Source: Enterobacter kobei (GTDB lineage Bacteria; Pseudomonadota; Gammaproteobacteria; Enterobacterales; Enterobacteriaceae). Taken from it: 64,000 bases of DNA. The notes below the pieces were generated by a model. The model had not been told where the DNA came from. It was given only the letters and a program-made list of their open reading frames with translations, and made no database searches. Where the stretch lies: positions 3,348,001 through 3,412,000 of the forward strand of contig NZ_AP024590.1 of the NCBI RefSeq assembly GCF_018323985.1. The letters run 5' to 3'. Shown piece after piece: positions 40,988 to 50,784 of this stretch. Within the stretch, counting starts at the first letter, position 1, and each line of letters begins with the position of its first letter. The position numbers and the translations under genes are program-made.

Positions 40988-42019
40988 ATGTCAGAACACA
41001 GCACAACCCTACCCGACACCATGACCGCGGTTGAGATCACACACCCCGGTGGTCCGGAGGTGTTACAGCCGACCACTCGCCCGGTGCCGAAGCCGCAGCC
41101 GCACGAAGTGCTGATCCGCGTCGTCGCGGCGGGCGTCAACGGCCCGGATATTATGCAGCGTAAAGGCCAGTACGCTCCGCCGCCGGGCGCATCGGACATT
41201 CCGGGCCTGGAAGTCGCCGGGATCGTGGCGGCCGTCGGTGCGGACGTGAAAAACTTCAACGTGGGTGAGCATGTAGCCGCGCTGATCCCAGGCGGTGGTT
41301 ACGCCCAGTATTGCGTGGCCCATGAAACTAACGCCCTGCCGCTGCCGCCGGGCTTAAGCCTGATCGAAGCCGCTGCGCTGCCGGAAACCTTTATGACGGT
41401 GTGGCTGAATATGTTCGAGCGCGGCCAGTTTAAGGCAGGCGATATTATTTTGATCCACGGCGGCGCGTCCGGCATCGGCACCACTGCCACTATGCTGGCG
41501 AAGGCGTTCGGCGCGGCAAAAATTATTACCACTGTCGGATCAGAGGCGCATCAGGAAGCCAGCCTGAAACTCGGCGCAGATACCGCAGTGCTGTATAAAG
41601 AAGCGGATTTTGTCGAGGTCACAAAACAGGTGACGGATGGGCATGGCGCGGACATTATTCTCGATATCGTGGCGGGCGATTACGTGGCGCGCAACTACGA
41701 CGCGGCGGCGATGAATGGACGGATCGTGCAGATCGGCGTGATTGGCGGCCCGGCTAAAGAGCTGAACCTGTTCCCGATGCTCAGCAAACGGCTGACGCAT
41801 ATCGGCTCGACGTTACGCTCCCGCGCTCCGGAAGAGAAAGCGGCGCTCATCAAAGCGCTCACTGAAAACGTCTGGCCGTTGCTGGAGAAAGGCACCGTCA
41901 AACCGCAGGTGTGCAAAACCTTCCCGTTTGAGAAAGCCGGTGAAGCGCATCAGATGATGGACGACAGCAAACATATCGGTAAAGTGGTGCTGATTATGGA
42001 TGAGGACGCGCACCGCTGA
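40988..42019 (+). CDS. NAD(P)H:quinone oxidoreductase, zinc-binding-dehydrogenase superfamily (PIG3-like)
   Basis: A 343-residue MDR-family enzyme without the catalytic zinc. The GroES-like N-terminal domain (to about 120) contains GVNGPDIMQRKGQYAPPPGASDIPGLEVAG. The Rossmann domain has IHGGASGIGTTATMLAKAFGA (about 150-170). It closely resembles the PIG3/TP53I3 group of quinone oxidoreductases, which reduce quinones by one electron with NADPH. The start ATG 40988 has GGAGG seven bases upstream; the frame's earlier codons are not homologous. A terminator follows. Confidence 0.88.
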   Translation: MSEHSTTLPDTMTAVEITHPGGPEVLQPTTRPVPKPQPHEVLIRVVAAGVNGPDIMQRKGQYAPPPGASDIPGLEVAGIVAAVGADVKNFNVGEHVAALIPGGGYAQYCVAHETNALPLPPGLSLIEAAALPETFMTVWLNMFERGQFKAGDIILIHGGASGIGTTATMLAKAFGAAKIITTVGSEAHQEASLKLGADTAVLYKEADFVEVTKQVTDGHGADIILDIVAGDYVARNYDAAAMNGRIVQIGVIGGPAKELNLFPMLSKRLTHIGSTLRSRAPEEKAALIKALTENVWPLLEKGTVKPQVCKTFPFEKAGEAHQMMDDSKHIGKVVLIMDEDAHR

Positions 42020-42023
42020 CAAA

Positions 42024-42043
42024 AAGGGGGCTTGCGCCCCCTT
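42024..42043 (+). terminator. Terminator after the quinone oxidoreductase gene
   Basis: AAGGGGGC-TTGC-GCCCCCTT is a strong hairpin five bases after the stop codon. The T-run is short, but the position between convergent genes fits. Confidence 0.75.
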
Positions 42044-42063
42044 ATGTTACCCCTCGTGGTCGC

Positions 42064-42939
42064 TTACTGCGGCCATGTCATTTCGCCTTTCAGCACTTTC
42101 GCGCCCAGTTCCAGACTCGCTTCATCCTTCAGATTGGGATACTGCTTTTTCAGCATCGCCACCAGTTGCGCGGCATCTTTCGCTTTCGGCAACGCCTTCT
42201 CCACCGCAGCAATGTAGTCCTGCGTAAAGGTTACGGACGCCAGCGTCAGCGGCGCGCCCGGCAGATAATGCCCTGGCACCACCACCTCCGGCTTCAGCGC
42301 GCTAATGCCTTCCAGCGTTTGCTGCCATTCGGCGCGAGACTGTGCGGTCTGCGTGTCCGCCATCCAGACGTGGATATTATTACCCGATACCGGCACGCCG
42401 CCGACCACCGCCTTCAGTGCCGGGATCCATACATAAGTGCGATCCGCCGTCGGCCCTTTTACTTCAACGTGTTGCCCGTCTACGGTGAACGTCTTGCCCG
42501 TCAGCGGCTGGGGCACGATCAGCGTTTTTGGCGCATTCTCTTTCAGGATCGGTCCCCAGTAGGTCAGCTTGCCGTCTTTTGTGGCTTCAATCGCTTTAAT
42601 GGTTTCCGGGGTGGCGACGATTTTCGCCTGCGGGAACGCCGCCTTGATCACGTCCAGCCCAAAGTAATAATCCGGATCCGAGTGGCTGATATACACCGTG
42701 GTCAGGGTTTTGCCCGTCGCTTTGATCTTCTCAACCAGCTGTTCGGCGTCATTACGCTGGAACTGGGCGTCGATCAGCACCACTTCATGCGCGCCGCTGA
42801 TGATCTCCGACGAGACGGGGAAAACGCTTTTTTCGCCCGGATTGTAGATCTCCATTTTCAGCGGGCTTGCAGCCTGTGCCGCAATGCTTACGGCAGAAAG
42901 CGTAACCAGCGTCAGCAGGGTAAATGAGGGTTTAAGCAT
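42064..42939 (-). CDS. Secreted MBL-fold protein with altered metal motif
   Basis: A 291-residue metallo-beta-lactamase-fold protein with a clear Sec signal peptide (MLKPSFTLLTLVTLSAVSIA, cut after AQA). The usual HxHxDH is SHSDPDYYFG here: the first His and the Asp remain, but the second and last His are Asp and Tyr. A later His lies in VVVPGHYLPG. Zinc binding may therefore be unusual. The start ATG 42939 has AGGA eight bases upstream. Divergent from a LysR regulator, which likely controls it. The function is unknown. Confidence 0.83.
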   Translation of the reverse strand: MLKPSFTLLTLVTLSAVSIAAQAASPLKMEIYNPGEKSVFPVSSEIISGAHEVVLIDAQFQRNDAEQLVEKIKATGKTLTTVYISHSDPDYYFGLDVIKAAFPQAKIVATPETIKAIEATKDGKLTYWGPILKENAPKTLIVPQPLTGKTFTVDGQHVEVKGPTADRTYVWIPALKAVVGGVPVSGNNIHVWMADTQTAQSRAEWQQTLEGISALKPEVVVPGHYLPGAPLTLASVTFTQDYIAAVEKALPKAKDAAQLVAMLKKQYPNLKDEASLELGAKVLKGEMTWPQ

Positions 42940-43044
42940 GATGTGTGTCCTGATGTGTTCGGATAATGAACGCATAATACGTTGCATAAAGCGCGACAAA
43001 AACCGGATACTGAGCAACTATTAATTGCATAAATCGGACGAATT

Positions 43045-43956
43045 ATGGATCGCCTTATCGCCGCCCGCGTGTTTGTCACCATCGCCGAGCGCGGCAGTAT
43101 GATTGCCGCCGCCGGGCAACTGGATATGTCGCGGGCGATGGTCACGCGCTATCTGGCGCAAATGGAACACTGGGCGGGCGCGCGGTTGCTGCACCGTACA
43201 ACGCGGAAACTGAGCCTGACCGACGCCGGGGAACGCACGCTGGCGCTCTGCCGCCAGATGCTGGCAGTGGCGGAAAATATCGATCTGGTGGCCGACAGAC
43301 AGGACGATGCGATCCGCGGGCTGCTGCGTATTTCCTGCTCTCAGTCGTTAGGCCAGACCGTGCTGGCGCGGGCAGTGACGCAGTACCTGCAACGCTATCC
43401 GGCCGTGGCGGTGGATCTGCAGATGAACAACCAGGCGGTGAACCTGGTGGAAGAACGCATCGATCTGGCGCTGCGCATTACCAATGATCTCGATCCTAAT
43501 CTCATCGCCCGCCCGCTTTCCACCTGCGCCTCCGTCGTTTGCGCGACGCCCGCCTGGTTAAAAAAGCACGGTACACCGCACCATCCTGACGATCTCGCCC
43601 GTCACAATTGTCTGACCTATTCGTGGTTCGGCAAAAGCCTGTGGCATTTCGATCATCAGGGGACAAAATCTGCCGTCGCCGTCAGCGGCAATCTGAGCGC
43701 CAACGAATCCGTAGTATTGCTGGCCGCCACGCTCCAGGATGCGGGAATTTCATTGCAACCTTATTATTCCGTCGCTCCGCTGCTGGAAAAAGGCGAGCTG
43801 ATCGAGCTGCTGCCGGACTATACGCCGCAGGCAATGGGTATTTACGGCATCTATTTATCGAGGAAACAGATGCCCCTTACGCTGCGATCGATGCTCGATT
43901 TTCTGGTGGAGTGGTTTGCCACTGATACGCGCTGGCAAGGTATGCTGCGCCGGTAG
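43045..43956 (+). CDS. LysR-family transcriptional regulator (divergent from the MBL-fold gene)
   Basis: A 303-residue LTTR with the N-terminal HTH FVTIAERGSMIAAAGQLDMSRAMVTRYLAQME (residues ~8-40) and a periplasmic-binding-type effector domain. MDRLIAARVFV at the start and the LEERIDLALRI-like segment VEERIDLALRITNDLDPN place it in the same CrgA-like subgroup as the other LysR gene in the window. It lies 105 bases from the divergent MBL gene. Confidence 0.87.
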   Translation: MDRLIAARVFVTIAERGSMIAAAGQLDMSRAMVTRYLAQMEHWAGARLLHRTTRKLSLTDAGERTLALCRQMLAVAENIDLVADRQDDAIRGLLRISCSQSLGQTVLARAVTQYLQRYPAVAVDLQMNNQAVNLVEERIDLALRITNDLDPNLIARPLSTCASVVCATPAWLKKHGTPHHPDDLARHNCLTYSWFGKSLWHFDHQGTKSAVAVSGNLSANESVVLLAATLQDAGISLQPYYSVAPLLEKGELIELLPDYTPQAMGIYGIYLSRKQMPLTLRSMLDFLVEWFATDTRWQGMLRR

Positions 43957-44104
43957 CGATAAGGAGCCGGGATGATTACCTGCCTGGAAATACGTCTACA
44001 CCGTCGACCGTGCATAGCCATCGCGGAACCTGTATTTCGTCGGCGAACCAGGTAAAGTCCGGAGGTACACGCCTCAAAGGGATTACCGCCCCGCCAGCCC
44101 TGCC

Positions 44105-44120
44105 TACCCCATAAGAGGTG
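44105..44120. promoter_or_regulatory. Candidate NarL/NarP 7-2-7 site upstream of fdnG
   Basis: TACCCCA-TA-AGAGGTG matches the inverted heptamer consensus TACYYMT-N2-AKRRGTA at 6 of 7 positions in each arm. fdnGHI is a classic nitrate-induced NarL target. Confidence 0.6.
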
Positions 44121-44144
44121 AGTCGCCCGCCAATGCATAGCGAA

Positions 44145-44158
44145 TTGATTTCACGCAA
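44145..44158. promoter_or_regulatory. Candidate FNR site upstream of fdnG
   Basis: TTGAT-TTCA-CGCAA matches TTGAT-N4-ATCAA at 8 of 10 positions. It lies 39 bases from the NarL-type site and 73-86 bases upstream of the fdnG start. In E. coli, fdnG requires both FNR and NarL. Confidence 0.6.
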
Positions 44159-44230
44159 TATCCCTGCCCGTTGTCCTGTTATTTTCGCCGCCGAAAACAC
44201 GTCATAACAATTCAAAATATTGGGGATATG

Positions 44231-47200
44231 ATGGACGTCAGTCGCAGAAAATTTTTTAAAATTTGCGCCGGCGGAATGGCAGGAACCACGGCGGCGATGC
44301 TGGGCTTTGCCCCCACCGTTGCCCTTGCGGAAACGCGCAACTACAAACTGCTGCGCGCGAAAGAAACCCGCAATACCTGTACTTACTGTTCCGTAGGCTG
44401 TGGATTATTGATGTACAGCATGGGTGATGGCGCGAAAAACGCCAAATCCAGTATTTTCCATATTGAAGGGGCTCCGGATCATCCGGTCAGCCGCGGGGCG
44501 CTGTGCCCGAAAGGCGCGGGCCTGCTGGATTATATCCACAGCGACAGCCGCCTGCGCTACCCGGAATACCGCGCGCCTGGCTCTGATAAATGGCAGCGCA
44601 TCAGCTGGGACGAAGCCTTTACCCGCATCGCCCGTCTGATGAAAGATGACCGCGACGCCAACTTTATCGAGAAGAACGAGCAGAACGTCACGGTTAACCG
44701 CTGGCTCTCCACCGGCATGCTGTGTGCTTCGGCGGCCAGCAACGAAACCGGGATGCTGACCCAAAAATTTGCCCGCTCGCTGGGCATGCTGGCAGTCGAT
44801 AACCAGGCGCGCGTCTGACACGGACCAACGGTAGCAAGTCTTGCTCCAACATTTGGTCGCGGTGCGATGACCAACCACTGGGTTGATATCAAAAACGCCA
44901 ACGTGGTGATGGTGATGGGCGGTAACGCCGCTGAAGCCCACCCGGTCGGTTTCCGCTGGGCGATGGAAGCCAAAAACAACAACGATGCCACGCTGATCGT
45001 GGTCGATCCGCGCTTTACCCGCACCGCTTCGGTGGCGGATATCTATGCGCCGATCCGTTCCGGTACCGACATTACTTTCCTGTCGGGCGTCATCCTGTAT
45101 CTGATTTCCCACAACAAAATCAACGCCGAATACGTCAAACATTACACCAACGCCAGCCTGCTGGTGCGGGATGATTTCAGCTTTGATGACGGCCTGTTCA
45201 GCGGCTACGACGAGGCGAAACGTCAGTACGACAAAACCAGCTGGAACTATCAGTTCGATGAAAACGGTTATGCGAAGCGCGACGATACCCTCCAGCACCC
45301 CCGCTGCGTGTGGAACCTGCTGAAAGCTCACGTCTCTCGCTATACGCCTGACGTGGTGGAACATATCTGCGGCACCCCGAAGGCTGATTTCCTGAAAGTG
45401 TGTGAAGTGCTGGCCTCCACCAGCGCGGCGGATCGCACCACCACCTTCCTGTATGCGCTCGGCTGGACGCAGCATACCGTCGGCGCGCAGAACATCCGTA
45501 CCATGGCGATGATCCAGCTGCTGCTCGGCAATATGGGCATGGCAGGCGGCGGCGTGAACGCGCTGCGCGGCCACTCCAATATTCAGGGGCTGACGGATCT
45601 GGGCCTGCTCTCCACCAGCCTGCCGGGGTATCTGACCCTGCCGTCGGAAAAACACACCACGCTCGAAAGCTATCTGGCAGCCAATACGCCGAAGGCCACG
45701 CTGCCAGGACAGGTGAACTACTGGGGTAACTATCCGAAGTTCTTCGTCAGCCTGATGAAAGCCTTTTATGGCGACGATGCGACCCGGGAGAACAACTGGG
45801 GCTTCGACTGGCTGCCGAAGTGGGATCAGTCTTACGACGTGCTGAAGTACTTCGACATGATGGATCGCCAGCAGGTCACCGGCTACATCTGCCAGGGCTT
45901 TAACCCGGTCGCCTCCTTCCCGGATAAAAACAAAGTGGTCGCCAGCCTCAGCAAGCTGAAGTATCTGGTGATCATCGATCCATTGGTCACTGAAACGTCG
46001 AACTTCTGGCAGAACCACGGCGAGATGAACGACGTCGACCCGGCCACCATTCAGACCGAAGTGTTCCGTCTGCCGTCCACCTGCTTTGCCGAAGAAGATG
46101 GCTCCATTGCCAACTCCGGCCGCTGGTTGCAGTGGCACTGGAAAGGCGCGGACGCACCGGGCGAAGCACGAAACGACGGCGAGATCCTCGCAGGTCTGTA
46201 TCACCGGCTGCGCGAGATGTATCGCGCCGAAGGTGGTAAAGGCGTGGAGCCACTGCTGAAAATGGGCTGGGATTACGCGCAGCCGGATCATCCGGAATCG
46301 GACGAAGTGGCCCGGGAGAACAACGGCTACGCGCTGGACGATCTTTACGACGCTAACGGCAATCTGCTGGCGAAAAAAGGTCAGTTGCTGGACTCCTTTG
46401 CGCTGCTGCGTGACGACGGCACCACCGCGTCTGCCTGCTGGATCTACGCCGGGAGCTGGACGGCGAAAGGCAACCAGATGGCGAACCGCGATAACAGCGA
46501 TCCCTCCGGCCTGGGTAACACGCTGGGCTGGGCCTGGGCATGGCCGATGAACCGCCGCATCATTTACAACCGCGCCTCCGCCGATCCGCAGGGTAAACCC
46601 TGGGACGCGAAACGCATGTTGATCAAATGGAACGGTACAAAATGGGTCGGCAACGATATTCCTGACTACAACACCGCGCCACCGGGCAGCGGCGTCGGGC
46701 CGTTTATCATGCAGCCGGAAGGCCTGGGCCGCCTGTTCGCCATCGACAAAATGGCGGAAGGGCCGTTCCCGGAACACTACGAGCCGTTTGAAACGCCGCT
46801 CGGCACCAACCCGCTGCACCCGAACGTGGTGTCAAATCCGGCTGCGCGCCTGTACGCCGCGGATGCCCGACGCATCGGCAAACGCGATGCCTTCCCGTAT
46901 GTCGGTACCACCTACCGTCTGACGGAACACTTCCACACCTGGACCAAGCATTCGCGGTTGAACGCCATTGTGCAGCCAGAGCAGTTCGTGGAGATCAGCG
47001 AGCGGCTGGCGAAAGCAAAAGGCATTGCTAATGGCGATCGCGTGAAGGTCAGCAGCATGCGCGGCTTTATTCGCGCCGTTGCGGTGGTGACGCCACGCGT
47101 GCGCACGCTGTATGCGGGCGGTCAGGAGGTGGAAACCATCGGTATTCCGCTGCACTGGGGCTTTGAAGGTACGGCGCGTAAAGGTTATCTCGCCAATACC

Positions 47201-47278
47201 CTGACGCCGTCCGTTGGCGACGCCAACTCGCAAACGCCGGAGTACAAGGCGTTTCTGGTCAACATTGAGAAGGCGTAA
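44231..47278 (+). CDS. fdnG: Formate dehydrogenase-N alpha subunit (selenocysteine, molybdopterin)
   Basis: The catalytic subunit of the periplasmic-facing, nitrate-induced formate dehydrogenase, which passes formate electrons to menaquinone. It has 1015 residues with an in-frame UGA (44816-44818) read as selenocysteine at residue 196 (context NQARV-Sec-HGPTV), exactly as in E. coli. The Tat signal is SRRKFFK (4-10), and an N-terminal [4Fe-4S] site CTYCSVGCG lies near residues 50-58. The molybdopterin domains follow. I choose ATG 44231, which has GGGGA four bases before it. The gene looks split in two by simple ORF reading, but this is not a frameshift or nonsense mutation. Confidence 0.97.
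44816..44847 (+). promoter_or_regulatory. UGA codon and SECIS hairpin in fdnG
   Basis: The UGA at 44816-44818 is followed, 11 bases on, by GGTAGCAAG-TCTTGCTCC (44830-44847). This forms a small stem-loop like the E. coli fdnG/fdhF SelB-binding element. Confidence 0.88.
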
Positions 47279-47289
47279 GGAGCGACATT

Positions 47290-48174
47290 ATGTCCATGCA
47301 ATCTCAGGATATTATCCGCCGTTCAGCGACGAACGGCATGACGCCGCCGCCTCACGCCCGCGACGATAAAGAAGAAGTCGCGAAGCTGATTGATGTGTCG
47401 AGCTGTATTGGCTGCAAAGCGTGCCAGGTGGCCTGTTCGGAGTGGAACGACATCCGCGACGAGGTGGGTCATTGCGTTGGGGTGTACGATAACCCCGCCG
47501 ATCTGAGCGCCAAATCCTGGACACTGATGCGCTTTAGCGAGACGTCGCAAAACGGCAAGCTGGAGTGGCTGATCCGCAAGGATGGCTGTATGCACTGTAC
47601 CGATCCGGGCTGCCTGAAGGCCTGCCCGTCGGCCGGTGCGATCATTCAGTACGCCAATGGGATCGTCGATTTTCAGTCGGAACACTGTATTGGCTGCGGC
47701 TACTGCATTGCCGGTTGTCCGTTCAACATTCCGCGTCTGAACAAAGACGATAACCGCGTCTATAAATGCACGTTGTGCGTAGACCGCGTGAGCGTGGGCC
47801 AGGAGCCGGCCTGCGTGAAAACCTGCCCGACAGGTGCCATTCATTTCGGCACCAAAAAGGCGATGCTGGACGTGGCGGACGAGCGCGTGGCGAAGCTGCA
47901 AAAACGCGGCTATCCGCACGCCGGCGTTTACAACCCGCAGGGTGTGGGCGGCACGCACGTAATGTACGTGCTGCATCACGCCGATCAGCCCGAGCTGTAT
48001 CACAATCTGCCGAAAGATCCGCACATCGACACGCCGATTTCCCTGTGGAAAGGGCTGCTGAAACCGTTATCGGCGGCAGGTTTTATCGCCACCTTCGCCG
48101 GGCTGATTTTCCATTATGTGGGTGTCGGGCCGAACGAAGAGGTGGATGAAGACGAGGAAGAACACCATGATTAA
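47290..48174 (+). CDS. fdnH: Formate dehydrogenase-N iron-sulfur (beta) subunit
   Basis: A 294-residue electron-transfer subunit with four [4Fe-4S] clusters. The cysteine motifs are CIGCKACQVAC (39-49), CMHCTDPGCLKAC, CIGCGYCIAGC and CTLCVDR with CVKTC. A single C-terminal membrane helix (about 258-275) anchors it facing the periplasm. Near-identical to E. coli FdnH. 11 bases separate it from fdnG, and it overlaps fdnI by eight bases. Confidence 0.97.
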   Translation: MSMQSQDIIRRSATNGMTPPPHARDDKEEVAKLIDVSSCIGCKACQVACSEWNDIRDEVGHCVGVYDNPADLSAKSWTLMRFSETSQNGKLEWLIRKDGCMHCTDPGCLKACPSAGAIIQYANGIVDFQSEHCIGCGYCIAGCPFNIPRLNKDDNRVYKCTLCVDRVSVGQEPACVKTCPTGAIHFGTKKAMLDVADERVAKLQKRGYPHAGVYNPQGVGGTHVMYVLHHADQPELYHNLPKDPHIDTPISLWKGLLKPLSAAGFIATFAGLIFHYVGVGPNEEVDEDEEEHHD

Positions 48175-48823
48175 GCAGAGCAAGATGATCGTCAGGACGA
48201 AATTCATCGACCGCGCCTGTCACTGGACGGTAGTAATTTGCTTCTTCCTGGTGGCACTTTCCGGCATCGCGCTGTTCTTCCCGACGCTACAATGGCTGAC
48301 GGAAACTTTCGGTACGCCGCAGATGGGCCGTATTCTGCACCCATGGTTTGGGGTGCTGATCTTCTTCGCGCTGATGTTTATGTTCGTGCGTTTTGTGCAT
48401 CACAATATTCCGGACAAACACGATATTCCGTGGGTGAAAGGTATTGTCGAGGTGCTGAAAGGCAACGAGCATAAAGTGGCGCGGGTCGGCAAATATAACG
48501 CCGGACAAAAGATGATGTTCTGGACCATTATGAGCATGATTTTTGTGCTGCTGGTGACCGGGGTTATTATCTGGCGTCCGTGGTTCGCGGATTATTTCCC
48601 GATCAAAGTGGTGCGTTACAGTCTGCTTATTCACGCTACCACGGCGATTATTTTGATCCACGCCATTCTCATTCATATGTATATGGCGTTCTGGGTCAAA
48701 GGCTCCATCAAAGGCATGATTGTCGGCAAGGTGAGCCGCCGCTGGGCGCAGAAGCATCATCCACGCTGGTATCGCGATGTCGAAGCGATGGAAGCAAAAA
48801 AAGAGAGCACCGAAGGGCTGTAA
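48167..48823 (+). CDS. fdnI: Formate dehydrogenase-N cytochrome b556 (gamma) subunit
   Basis: A 218-residue inner-membrane subunit with four helices, two b haems and the menaquinone site. Haem-ligand histidines lie in FIDRACHWTVV (about residue 18), GRILHPWFG (about 57) and LIHATTAIILIHAILIHM (about 153-170). The C-terminal cytoplasmic tail is KSTE-rich. The true start is ATG 48167; longer frames enter fdnH. Last gene of fdnGHI and followed by a terminator. Confidence 0.96.
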   Translation: MIKQSKMIVRTKFIDRACHWTVVICFFLVALSGIALFFPTLQWLTETFGTPQMGRILHPWFGVLIFFALMFMFVRFVHHNIPDKHDIPWVKGIVEVLKGNEHKVARVGKYNAGQKMMFWTIMSMIFVLLVTGVIIWRPWFADYFPIKVVRYSLLIHATTAIILIHAILIHMYMAFWVKGSIKGMIVGKVSRRWAQKHHPRWYRDVEAMEAKKESTEGL

Positions 48824-48838
48824 GTCGGGGCTGATAAA

Positions 48839-48873
48839 CAAACCGTCAGGGGAAACGCTGGCGGTTTTTTTAT
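48839..48873 (+). terminator. Terminator of fdnGHI
   Basis: AACCGTCAG / CTGGCGGTT (one mismatch) with a short loop is followed by TTTTTTT, 15 bases after the fdnI stop. Confidence 0.85.
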
Positions 48874-48951
48874 ATAAGTCGATCGCACTGCACGGAATAA
48901 TAGACAGAATAAAAAGAGAATAATGTTAAGCGAAGGGGGGTTAAAACAGAA

Positions 48952-49028
48952 TGGTACGCCCTACAGGGCTCGAACCTGTGACCTACGGCTTAGAAGGCCG
49001 TTGCTCTATCCAACTGAGCTAAGGGCGC
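48952..49028 (-). tRNA. argU: tRNA-Arg (anticodon UCU)
   Basis: A 77-base gene with the CCA end encoded. Acceptor GCGCCCT, D-arm GCTC, anticodon arm ACGGC-CTTCTAA-GCCGT with anticodon TCT at 48992-48994 (read on the minus strand), and a TTCGAGC T-loop are present. It reads the rare AGA codon. In Salmonella the same tRNA is fimU and tunes fimY translation; in E. coli it is argU, beside the sfm/fimZ cluster. The neighbourhood here is the same. No prophage is inserted at its 3' end, unlike E. coli DLP12. Confidence 0.97.
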
Positions 49029-49070
49029 GTTACGCGGATGTGGCACCGTTTTGCGGTGCAAACGCCTGGG

Positions 49071-49098
49071 ATTATACGGTCAACCTCAGTTGAGTCAA
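49071..49098 (-). promoter_or_regulatory. Promoter of argU
   Basis: On the minus strand TTGACT, a 16-base spacer and a perfect TATAAT are followed by a leader of about 36 bases to the tRNA 5' end. Confidence 0.85.
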
Positions 49099-49457
49099 TG
49101 GCTTTTACGTCATTTGCTCGGTAAGTGAACATCCCTGCACGTTTTCCGTCTTTGTGCCTGTTTTATCGCGTCCTTTTCCCATAAAAATCCCCTGTTTGGC
49201 ATAAATTTACGTTAGTACAGGTAAAATATTTGTTAATTAATCGACGGTGGTTAAGCAACCTATACGCTGATCGTTGCCGCCTCTGCGGAAACACAAGTCT
49301 TTGCCTACCCCTTTGAATCTGTTGCGAAAAATCTCATCCGAGATTAAGTAATCATCACTGTTCATCTGACGCTGCTGAAAACACAATGGCGGCAACCGTG
49401 TACGCGTTAACTACGCTATGCGTCGTTTACCATCAGAGTAGCCTGCGAGGGAACAGC
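49099..49457 (+). other. Intergenic region upstream of fimY
   Basis: About 360 bases with no gene of their own. They hold the upstream part of the argU promoter and, closer to 49458, the promoter and leader of fimY, whose elements I cannot place with confidence. Confidence 0.4.
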
Positions 49458-50174
49458 ATGCGCATAGCATCACGCCGGGAAAAGCATCGCCGCGAACGGG
49501 GTGATACGCGTATGACGCCGCACCATACATTGACCCCCTTGTTTATTGACCGACTGGAACGGCTGAGCCTGCAACTCCATGACAAGCGTCCGCAACCGTC
49601 TGCGACGCAGTTGCTTGTGTCCTCCGATCGCTATCTGGCCTTTGCTTTCTGCCGTATGCTGCCTGTCGGTCGCCCGATCGTGTTTTTTCCATCGCTGGCG
49701 CTGGCTGAGCCCAGTCTTGACGATCATGCCATGACAACGCTGATGGTCGATATGGCAAGCCTCAACACCTCACGTTTTGCAGCCACCGGGACGCTGCGGG
49801 ATCTGGCGCGCCGTCGGGCGGATCTGAACATTTATCTGCTCACCTCCAGACACGATCCGCCGGTGCTTCAGTTTTTCAGGGCGGCTGGCCCCTTTCATCT
49901 GCTGGAACGCCAGCAAGCGTTGGCCTCCTGGCATCAGGCCCTGTCCGTACCGCCCTCTCTTACCCCCGCGGTGGCACCCTTTAGTACGCAGGAATGGCAA
50001 ATCCTTACCGCGCTGGCGCAGGGCATCTCCCTGAAGGATTTTTCACGGCAGCATCGTACTCCTTATCACCGGATCGTTTACCGGGTAAACAGGCTGATCC
50101 AGCGTTTGCAACTGCCCGATCGCCAGAGTCTGATCCAACTGTTGCATCGTTTAACGCTCAGTTTTCACGACTGA
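49458..50174 (+). CDS. fimY: FimY-like fimbrial regulator (LuxR-type C-terminal HTH)
   Basis: A 238-residue regulator that, with FimZ, activates fimA in Salmonella. The N-terminus MRIASRREKHRRERG is basic, as in FimY. Segments RLERLSL, CRMLPVGRPIVFFPS and NIYLLTSRHDP align with FimY from memory. The C-terminus (about 175-230: FSTQEWQILTALAQGISLKDFS ... QRLQLPDRQSLIQLLHRL) is a degenerate LuxR HTH. The ATG at 49458 has GAGGGA before it. It sits between argU and fimZ, the Salmonella arrangement. Confidence 0.83.
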   Translation: MRIASRREKHRRERGDTRMTPHHTLTPLFIDRLERLSLQLHDKRPQPSATQLLVSSDRYLAFAFCRMLPVGRPIVFFPSLALAEPSLDDHAMTTLMVDMASLNTSRFAATGTLRDLARRRADLNIYLLTSRHDPPVLQFFRAAGPFHLLERQQALASWHQALSVPPSLTPAVAPFSTQEWQILTALAQGISLKDFSRQHRTPYHRIVYRVNRLIQRLQLPDRQSLIQLLHRLTLSFHD

Positions 50175-50784
50175 TGCGGCGTGCAAAAGAGTGGCGTGGC
50201 GCTCTTCTTTAAGAAATTACTTATTTTTGCTTTGGCAAAGCGATATATATTCACAATTATTTAATAAGTATCACTATTCCTGGAAGCGAAAAAAAACAGC
50301 AAATGACTTAGTAACCTTATGTTTGGTAAGCGCTTTGAAATTTACCGGCAAGCAAAAACGTACAAAAACGCACTTAACACATTATCAACAACTACCACAT
50401 AATATTGTTTTTTATGGTTAAAAAAAATGATAAAAGTCATGTAGCAAACGTACTCAGGCGATCTTACTAAAACCTTTATGACCACACCCTGAATTCAGAA
50501 TATAATATTGAAAAAGCCCTGTTTTATTTCCTTAACGCTTTTCGGATGAAACTGAGCGGGTATAATCGCCGGCATATTTTACAAAACAGAAAGTTATTTG
50601 AGTTGATTCTGGTCAGCTATTTATCAGTTCGTCGTACACGAGCCTTACCGTCGTGCAAACAAGGACGTATTCATTTTTCATGAAAATAAAAACACCCGTT
50701 AATTCTTGACGTTTATTTACTATTACATGTGCCCACTGCACTCCGGCAGTGACGCCGTGTATTAAAACAGTCCGAGGCATAAAA
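50175..50784 (+). other. 610-base AT-rich gap between fimY and fimZ
   Basis: No gene of its own is visible; short open frames on both strands are chance products. The region is strongly AT-rich, with homopolymer A runs near 50,290 and 50,420, typical of H-NS-silenced fimbrial regulatory DNA. It must hold the fimZ promoter and probably its activator sites. In Salmonella this gap also separates fimY and fimZ. Confidence 0.5.

Noticed and set aside
44171..44818. fdnG looks split by a stop codon (TGA) after codon 195
   Set aside because: The TGA lies at the selenocysteine position of FdnG, is followed by a SECIS-like hairpin, and the frame continues in full homology to residue 1015. It is recoding, not a broken gene.
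44405..46819. An 804-codon open frame on the minus strand
   Set aside because: It is entirely antisense to fdnG, with low-complexity His/Arg/Gln composition typical of shadow frames in GC-rich genes.
48952..49028. Prophage or island attachment at argU
   Set aside because: The tRNA is an integration site in E. coli, but here no integrase, no direct repeat of the tRNA 3' end and no phage genes are visible on either side.
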